This document shows, piece after piece, positions 58,276 to 64,000 of a DNA stretch of 64,000 bases. The first letter of the stretch is position 1. The number at the start of each line of letters is the position of its first letter. Under the pieces are notes generated by a model that ran no database searches, was not told the origin of the DNA, and saw only the letters and a program-made list of their open reading frames with translations. Source of the stretch: an uncultured Verrucomicrobia subdivision 3 bacterium (GTDB lineage Bacteria > Verrucomicrobiota > Verrucomicrobiia > Limisphaerales > UBA11358). Position numbers and translations under genes: made by a program. The stretch is taken from contig CAJAQO010000187.1 in assembly GCA_903944085.1 (NCBI GenBank), forward strand, positions 1-64,000, written 5' to 3'.

Positions 58276-60510
58276 ATGTCCGACTTCGTCGTCAATCGAG
58301 CCGAAGAGATCGTCTTCAGCGCACTCAAATTTCAGAGTTCTGCTGAGCACGCTGCGTTTTGGGATCGCGCCTGTTCCGGCGATGCCGCGTTGCGGGCGGA
58401 GGTTGAGAAAATCTGGGCTGAATACATCGAGGCTGAAGGTTTTTTTGATGAATGTCAACCGTCTTTGAGCTCCGGTGCTGAAGCGGTTCGCTTGCTCGCG
58501 GACTCAACGGATTTTACGGAAGGCATCAGCGCTGCATTTGATTCGGATAAGATTGTTGGCAGCAAGATCGGACCTTACAAATTGCTGCAAAAGATCGGTG
58601 AAGGCGGCTGCGGCGTCGTTTACATGGCCGAGCAGGAAAAACCGGTGCGCCGTCGCGTGGCGCTCAAGGTCATCAAACTCGGCATGGACACCAAAAATGT
58701 CATCGCTCGGTTTGAAGCCGAGCGGCAGGCGCTGGCCATGATGGATCATCCCAACATCGCGCGGGTGCTGGAGGCAGGCGCGACGGAAACCGGCCGGCCG
58801 TATTTCGTCATGGAGCTTGTGCGGGGAATCAAGATCACGACTTACTGCGATGAGAACCGGCTGAATGTGCGGCAGCGTTTGGAATTGTTCATTCAAATTT
58901 GCGGTGCTATTCAACACGCGCACCAGAAAGGCATCGTCCATCGCGACATCAAGCCGTCGAATATTCTGGTGACGATGCTGGACGGTGTGCCGGTGCCCAA
59001 GGTGATTGATTTCGGCATCGCCAAGGCGACCGGCGGCGAGCGGCTGACGGACAACACGCTATTCACCGCCTACGAGCAATTTGTCGGCACGCCCGCCTAC
59101 ATGAGCCCGGAGCAGGCGCAGATGAGCGGCACGGACGTGGACACGCGCAGCGATATTTATTCGCTGGGCGTGCTGCTTTACGAATTGCTCACCGGCAAGA
59201 CGCCGTTCGATCAAACCGAACTGCTCAAGTCCGGCCTGGACGCAATGCGCCGCACCCTGCTGGAGCGCGAACCGCAGCGGCCCTCCACGAAACTGGACGG
59301 ATTGCGGGCGGTGGAACTGACGCAGACCTCCCTCCATCGCCAGATTGAAACGCCCCGGCTCAAGTCCCTTTTGCGGGGCGATTTGGATTGGATCGTGATG
59401 AAGGCGCTGGAAAAGGATCGTAACCGGCGTTACCAGACCGCCAACGGTTTCGGCATGGATGTTCAGCGCTATTTGAACAATGAGCCGGTGTTCGCGCGTC
59501 CGCCCAGCCGGTTGTATCGTTTGCAAAAATTGGTGCGCCGGAACCAAACCACGTTTGCGGCCATTGCGGCGGTGAGCGTGGCGCTGATTGCCGGCTTCGG
59601 AACTTCCACCTGGCTCTTTTTCCGCGAGCGCGAAGCCCGTCGGGAAGCCGAAAACGCGCGGCGGTTGGAAACCGAGTTGCGCGCCGAGGCTGACGCGCGG
59701 GCGAAAATTTCCCAGGCAGCGTTGTTAATCAGCCGCAACGATATAACCGGGGCGGATCATCTGGTGGACAATATCCAAGTTCCCGTCGTGGGATCTTCTT
59801 TGGAAGCTGCGGGCGTGTTTCACGCTTTGGGCAACTGGAATGTCACTCAAGGCCGGTGGCAAGTCGCCGCTGACCGCTTTCTGCAATTGGAGCAGGCAAA
59901 TCAAGTTGATAAATCGGATCTGACAGCGGATGGAACGAGAGATTTGCTGGGTGCCGGGCCGGCGCTGATTGTTGCCGGAGATTTGAAAAAATACTGCCAG
60001 TTCGTCCAAGTCACGCTGCATCGCTTCGCCGACACAGCCGACCCGGTGGCGGCTGAAGAGGTGATGAAAAACAGCCTGATTTTGCCGGCGGATGCGATGA
60101 CGCTCCAAGAAATGGAACCATTGGTAAAATTGCTGCAAAATTCCGTCGCCCAAAGCGGTCCCGAAGCCGCATACCGCATCCCGTGGCAGCTTTTTGCTCT
60201 GAGTCTTTATGAATATCGGTGTGGCAATTTTACGAATGCAATTGTTTGGGGGCAAAAGTGCCTGACTTATTCCAACCCCGTGCCGCCGCGCGTTGTGATG
60301 GAGCATATCGTCCTAGCCATGGCGTATGCCAGACTAAACCAGCCAGAGAACGCTCGTTTGGAATTGGCCGCAGGCCGCGAACCCATCGAGAAAAAGCTTC
60401 CGAACGGACCGGAAAAAATTGTGGATTTAGGGAAAGCTTCCACCGGCAACTGGCACGACTGGGTCATCGCGTATTTTCTGTTGCACGAAGCCGTAAAGTT
60501 GGTGAAATAG
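58276..60510 (+). CDS. transmembrane Ser/Thr protein kinase (PknB-like)
   Basis: 744 residues. Residues 1-90 form an acidic helical head common to kinases paired with such sigma factors. Kinase domain at about 97-370: Gly loop KIGEGGCGVVYMA, Lys in VALKVIK, catalytic loop IVHRDIKPSNILV (about 219-231), DFG in VIDFGIAKA, APE-type GTPAYMSPEQA. One transmembrane helix at about 430-452 (AAIAAVSVALIAGFGTSTWL), then an outside C-terminal part with TPR-like helices (AGVFHALGNWNVTQGRWQVA). It probably senses envelope state and may control the preceding ECF sigma factor. Confidence 0.95.
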   Translation: MSDFVVNRAEEIVFSALKFQSSAEHAAFWDRACSGDAALRAEVEKIWAEYIEAEGFFDECQPSLSSGAEAVRLLADSTDFTEGISAAFDSDKIVGSKIGPYKLLQKIGEGGCGVVYMAEQEKPVRRRVALKVIKLGMDTKNVIARFEAERQALAMMDHPNIARVLEAGATETGRPYFVMELVRGIKITTYCDENRLNVRQRLELFIQICGAIQHAHQKGIVHRDIKPSNILVTMLDGVPVPKVIDFGIAKATGGERLTDNTLFTAYEQFVGTPAYMSPEQAQMSGTDVDTRSDIYSLGVLLYELLTGKTPFDQTELLKSGLDAMRRTLLEREPQRPSTKLDGLRAVELTQTSLHRQIETPRLKSLLRGDLDWIVMKALEKDRNRRYQTANGFGMDVQRYLNNEPVFARPPSRLYRLQKLVRRNQTTFAAIAAVSVALIAGFGTSTWLFFREREARREAENARRLETELRAEADARAKISQAALLISRNDITGADHLVDNIQVPVVGSSLEAAGVFHALGNWNVTQGRWQVAADRFLQLEQANQVDKSDLTADGTRDLLGAGPALIVAGDLKKYCQFVQVTLHRFADTADPVAAEEVMKNSLILPADAMTLQEMEPLVKLLQNSVAQSGPEAAYRIPWQLFALSLYEYRCGNFTNAIVWGQKCLTYSNPVPPRVVMEHIVLAMAYARLNQPENARLELAAGREPIEKKLPNGPEKIVDLGKASTGNWHDWVIAYFLLHEAVKLVK

Positions 60511-60733
60511 ATTTTTTCTGTCGGCACCTTTTTCTTCAGTAATATTTTTTTTAATATCCGTTCAGTTACAATGGGTTGGCGTCGGATATTCCAAATCTTT
60601 TATCTTGGGTCAAAAATAATTTGAGGGAAACAGAAGGCAAATAACGCCATTATAGTTGAAGCACTATTATGAATCCCAAATTGTCCGTGATCCTTTATTG
60701 GAAAAGAATCAACCTGAAAACCCTAAAACTCAA
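60511..60733. other. AT-rich gap before the giant surface protein
   Basis: No gene. AT-richer than both sides, with an AATATT-T-run-AATATC hairpin near 60540. It probably holds the promoter of the following gene; no clear -35/-10 is identified. Confidence 0.45.
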
Positions 60734-63700
60734 ATGAACACTTGTATGAAAAACAAACTTGCCATCACCGCCCGCCTGTTGGCTTTAATGGCCATCGCAT
60801 TCGCCCCCACGTTTGCCCAAGCAGCGGCGATTATGCTGACCGCCAGCGATGCCTCTAGCTCAACCTCGTTTAATGCCGCTGGGCACTGGAGCAGCGGGCT
60901 AGCTCCAAGTGCAGGGAATACGTATGACACGACTACAGCTTTTATGATGAGAACTCCGGTGGGTGGAACCACTCCCATAACCTTTGCTGGGGATTCTTTG
61001 CAATTAAGCGGGCCTGGTTCGACGACTGCCGGTGGCGGTCGTTTGGATTGGACGGGAACTACTGGTGGAGCCACCACCATCAACAATTTGATCGTGACCA
61101 ATCTGGGGATGCTGCAAAATGGCGGCGCGAGCGGCACCACCTGGGTTTTGGCGGGCGGGTTGACGATTCAGGCTGACGCAGTGAACAGCTTCGGCACCAA
61201 TGGCTGCATCTTTCTTACCGGCAACGGCCCCATCCTCGTCACGGCGAGCGTCAGTGGTTCGGGAGCGATTTGTCTGGGCACACCCAGCGCCGGAACTAGC
61301 GGTCGCGCGGTCATCCTGGCTGGCGATTTGAGCGGCTTCACTGGGCAGATATTGACGACCGACCACCACATAACAACCCCCCTTATAGTAAGCAATGTCA
61401 CGGATCAGACTGTTTCCGGCGTCATCAGCATTCTGGATGCTTTTACCAAACAGGGATCAGCCAAACTGACCTTGATTGGAACCAATACCTGCAAAGGCAC
61501 AACCACCGTGAGTGCTGGCACTCTTGTTCTGGCAGGCAATGAAGCCGGCGTCACCAACACCACCACCGTCAGCAGCGGCGCGACCTTGCAGCTTCAAGCC
61601 AATTCCAGCAACATCGTCAGCGGTATCAGCTATGCTCTGGGGACCCTTTCAACCGCTGCAAATACTTTCAATGTTGGCTCCGCGATCCAATTTCGCTCCG
61701 ACAGCAGCGTGACGTTCAACGGCGGAAACAATTTGGGCGGCGTCGGCAACGGCACCAATTCCTGGGACGTGAACCAACTCACCGGAGCGGGCGCCAATAA
61801 CACCATCACCTTTGCGCCGGCCGGTTTTAATGTGCTCAATTCCACCTTCAACATCACCGGTGGCAACGGCTATTCCCTGTCGGTAGGCCCGATGAACCTC
61901 ATCAGCACCGCCGGCACGCTGACGCTCAATGCCTCCAACGCCAACCTCACAGTCAATGGCATCACCAGCGCCGGGGCCAGCGGCGTGACGACGGTTCTTG
62001 GCAGCAGCAACACGACCATCAGCGCGGCGATCACCGCGACGACTTCGTTGACCAAGCAAGGCCCCGGCATCCTGACGCTCAACGGCGCGAACAGCTATAC
62101 CGGCAGCACGCTCATCCAGACCGGCATCGTGGCACTCGCAAACAGCACCACACTTGCCAGCACAAATCTCAACATCAGTGCCGGAGCCGCGTTGGATGCG
62201 AGTGCGCTGGGCGGTCCGCTGGCGATGAACTATGGCCAGTATCTCATGGGTAAAGGCACGGTGAAGGGATCCGTCGACACAGCCTCCGGCGGCCTGATTT
62301 TTCCCGGCGGTAATTTCGCGGCCGGCACGGTGACCGTTACCACCAACCTGACCTTGTCATCCGGCGGCACGTTGAGCTTCGACCTCGCCCACAACACGGC
62401 CATCGGCGGCGGCACGAACGATTTGATTGTGGTCGGCGGCAATCTGAACGTCGCCGGTTCCACGACGCTCGCACTCAGTTTCCTCAATGGCTCGCCGGCC
62501 ACCGGCACTTACACGCTCATCCAATACGGCACGATTTCGGGCGACACCACGCTGGCCTCGATCACGTTGCCCAGCAATCCCCGCTATTCGCTGATTTTAA
62601 GCAATGACACGGTTCACAAAGCCGTTGAACTCGTCGTGTCCGGCGTGCCCGGCAACCTCGTCTGGCTCGGCGATGGCATCAACAACGGCTGGGACAATGC
62701 GGGTGGCTACCAAAGTTGGACCAACACCGGCAGCCACAGCCTCGACTTTTTTTATGACGGCGACAACGCCACTTTCAATGATTTAGGTTCCGCTTCGCCG
62801 GCCATCTATCTGACCGCCGTCAACTCACCTGGCTCGCTGGTGGTGAACTCCACGCAGACGTATGACTTCACTGGCTACGGCGGGATTGCCGGCGTGACCA
62901 GCTTGAACAAGAGCGGCAGCGGCACGCTGATTTTGGAAACGGCCAATACCTACACCGGCCCGACGGTCATCAACAGCGGCACGGTTCAAATCGGCAACGC
63001 CAACGCCAGCGGCTCGCTCGGCACCGGCGCGGTGACGAACAACGGCACGCTGGCCTTCGACCGCACCGACGGCATCGGTGTGGCCAACGACCTGCATGGC
63101 ACCGGCAGCGTCATTTACAACGGCACCGGTTCAGTCACGCCCACCTCGGCGAACAATGATTACACCGGCAGCACGGTGGTCAACAATGGCATTGTTTACG
63201 CCACCACCAGCGCCGCATTTGGCCAGTCCAGCGGCACGACGATCAACAGCGGCGGCCAGGTTTACATCACGGCCAACGTGAACATCGGTGCCGAGCCATT
63301 AACCTTGACCGGCGTCGGCGACGGCAACGGCGCGTTGCGCAAAGGCGGCGCGGGGGCGACGACTTACGGCGGCGCGTTGACGCTTTCCGGCAACACCACC
63401 CTCGTCGTTGACGGCGGCGCGACGCTCACGCTGACCAACGTCGCAGGCATCGCCGGCGCCAGCAACGCCCTTGCGATTGTCGGCGGCGGAACACTGACTC
63501 TTGGCGGCTCGATGAGTTTGGGCACCAACGCCCTGACCGCGAGCGTCGCCACTTTGAATCTGAACAGCACCAATTTTTACAGCGGCGGCACCACCCTCAC
63601 GGCGGGCATCGTCAATGTGAACACCAGCGGCGCGCTGGGCACCGGCCCCGTCACGGCCACGACGACCGGTCGCTTTGTCGTTGGCACGGGTTTGAACATC

Positions 63701-64000
63701 ACCAACGCCTTCACCGCCACGACGGTGAATCCCGGTGCCGCCTTGGGTTTCCTGATGACTGCGGACAACACCAACAGCACCGTGACCACCGTCAGCGGAC
63801 CGATTATTTTTAACAGCATCGCCATCAGCGGCGGACATTTTACCGGCCCGACTTCTTCAGGTTATTTGAATGTTCCCGGCACCATCACCATGCCGGCTGC
63901 GACGCCGATGATTATCCGGTCGGGCAACCTCCGGTTCTCCGGCGGCGGCAGCAGTTATTACACGGAAATCCAGCCGCGCGCGAACACCACCAGCATTGGC
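60734..64000 (+). CDS. giant autotransporter-type beta-strand-repeat protein (partial, 3' end beyond window)
   Basis: Frame open without a stop from 60734 to the window end (1089 codons). Signal peptide about 25-30 residues (KNKLAITARLLALMAIAFAP then TFAQAA). The rest is Gly/Thr/Asn/Ser-rich with repeated autotransporter-associated beta-strand units, ending each turn in forms like GSGTLILETANTYTGPTVIN, SGTVQIG and NSYTGSTLIQTGIVALANST. It is predicted to form a long beta helix on the cell surface. The end (beta barrel or PEP-CTERM tag) lies outside. ATG at 60746 is an alternative start. It lies downstream of the ECF-kinase pair. Confidence 0.9.
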   Translation, partial: MNTCMKNKLAITARLLALMAIAFAPTFAQAAAIMLTASDASSSTSFNAAGHWSSGLAPSAGNTYDTTTAFMMRTPVGGTTPITFAGDSLQLSGPGSTTAGGGRLDWTGTTGGATTINNLIVTNLGMLQNGGASGTTWVLAGGLTIQADAVNSFGTNGCIFLTGNGPILVTASVSGSGAICLGTPSAGTSGRAVILAGDLSGFTGQILTTDHHITTPLIVSNVTDQTVSGVISILDAFTKQGSAKLTLIGTNTCKGTTTVSAGTLVLAGNEAGVTNTTTVSSGATLQLQANSSNIVSGISYALGTLSTAANTFNVGSAIQFRSDSSVTFNGGNNLGGVGNGTNSWDVNQLTGAGANNTITFAPAGFNVLNSTFNITGGNGYSLSVGPMNLISTAGTLTLNASNANLTVNGITSAGASGVTTVLGSSNTTISAAITATTSLTKQGPGILTLNGANSYTGSTLIQTGIVALANSTTLASTNLNISAGAALDASALGGPLAMNYGQYLMGKGTVKGSVDTASGGLIFPGGNFAAGTVTVTTNLTLSSGGTLSFDLAHNTAIGGGTNDLIVVGGNLNVAGSTTLALSFLNGSPATGTYTLIQYGTISGDTTLASITLPSNPRYSLILSNDTVHKAVELVVSGVPGNLVWLGDGINNGWDNAGGYQSWTNTGSHSLDFFYDGDNATFNDLGSASPAIYLTAVNSPGSLVVNSTQTYDFTGYGGIAGVTSLNKSGSGTLILETANTYTGPTVINSGTVQIGNANASGSLGTGAVTNNGTLAFDRTDGIGVANDLHGTGSVIYNGTGSVTPTSANNDYTGSTVVNNGIVYATTSAAFGQSSGTTINSGGQVYITANVNIGAEPLTLTGVGDGNGALRKGGAGATTYGGALTLSGNTTLVVDGGATLTLTNVAGIAGASNALAIVGGGTLTLGGSMSLGTNALTASVATLNLNSTNFYSGGTTLTAGIVNVNTSGALGTGPVTATTTGRFVVGTGLNITNAFTATTVNPGAALGFLMTADNTNSTVTTVSGPIIFNSIAISGGHFTGPTSSGYLNVPGTITMPAATPMIIRSGNLRFSGGGSSYYTEIQPRANTTSIG

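Overview
The window looks like a chromosome segment of a Verrucomicrobiota bacterium, most likely a Pedosphaera/Limisphaerales-type soil or freshwater lineage. This is inferred from family content, not from a marker-gene tree. The clues are secreted glycoside hydrolases (GH92, GH51, GH36), tandem 3-keto-disaccharide hydrolase (DUF1080) domains, a PEP-CTERM protein, a giant protein of autotransporter-associated beta-strand repeats, an ECF sigma/Ser-Thr kinase pair, a futalosine-pathway MqnA, and many intergenic hairpin repeats. Base composition is G+C-rich, apart from an AT-rich island near 24.9-25.3 kb and one AT-richer gene at 39.8-40.3 kb.

Layout. 0-1.2 kb: tRNA-Leu(UAG) and a decayed IS1380-type element. 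1.2-3.5 kb: GH92 mannosidase. 3.65-18.4 kb: a flagellar cluster, all on the minus strand. It reads flhA, flhF, a small membrane protein, fliA, motA, motB, an unknown Cys protein, a PEP-CTERM protein, then flgF-flgG-flgA-flgH-flgI-flgJ-flgN-flgK-flgL. Most neighbours overlap by 1-4 bases, and a sigma-54-type promoter sits just before flgF. 18.6-24.8 kb: housekeeping genes (TPR protein, mazG, rplU-rpmA-obgE, rsmD, dienelactone hydrolase, TPR protein, ABC ATPase).

24.8-28.1 kb is the accessory spot. It holds an AT-rich array in which a TTCT core recurs exactly every 21 bases, directly before a winged-helix regulator. This is followed by a DUF4304 remnant, a toxin-antitoxin pair whose toxin has an in-frame stop, and a conserved protein of unknown function. 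28.3-37.7 kb: AI-2E-type exporter, thiH, GH51 arabinofuranosidase, esterase-SMP30 fusion, aroE and prepilin peptidase. 37.7-42.7 kb: a tripartite drug-efflux locus (ABC permease, ABC ATPase, unknown protein, HlyD-type lipoprotein) divergent from a TolC-type gene across a TetR-like palindrome. 42.7-47.5 kb: a GldA/F/G-like ABC operon plus DUF4340. 47.8-54.7 kb: secreted sugar enzymes (two-domain DUF1080, Gfo/Idh/MocA, ThuA), mqnA and GH36 galactosidase. 54.7-57.3 kb: a truncated comM copy, a double-HTH regulator and an intact comM. 57.6-64 kb: ECF sigma factor, transmembrane Ser/Thr kinase, and a giant beta-repeat surface protein that runs off the window.

The most unusual signal is the 21-base-periodic array at 25,080-25,289. 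Nine consecutive units keep TTCT at exactly two-helical-turn spacing while the rest of each unit varies. The next most interesting features are a family of paired hairpins with a shared GAC-NN-GTC core at two distant loci, and the partial comM duplication around an HTH gene.
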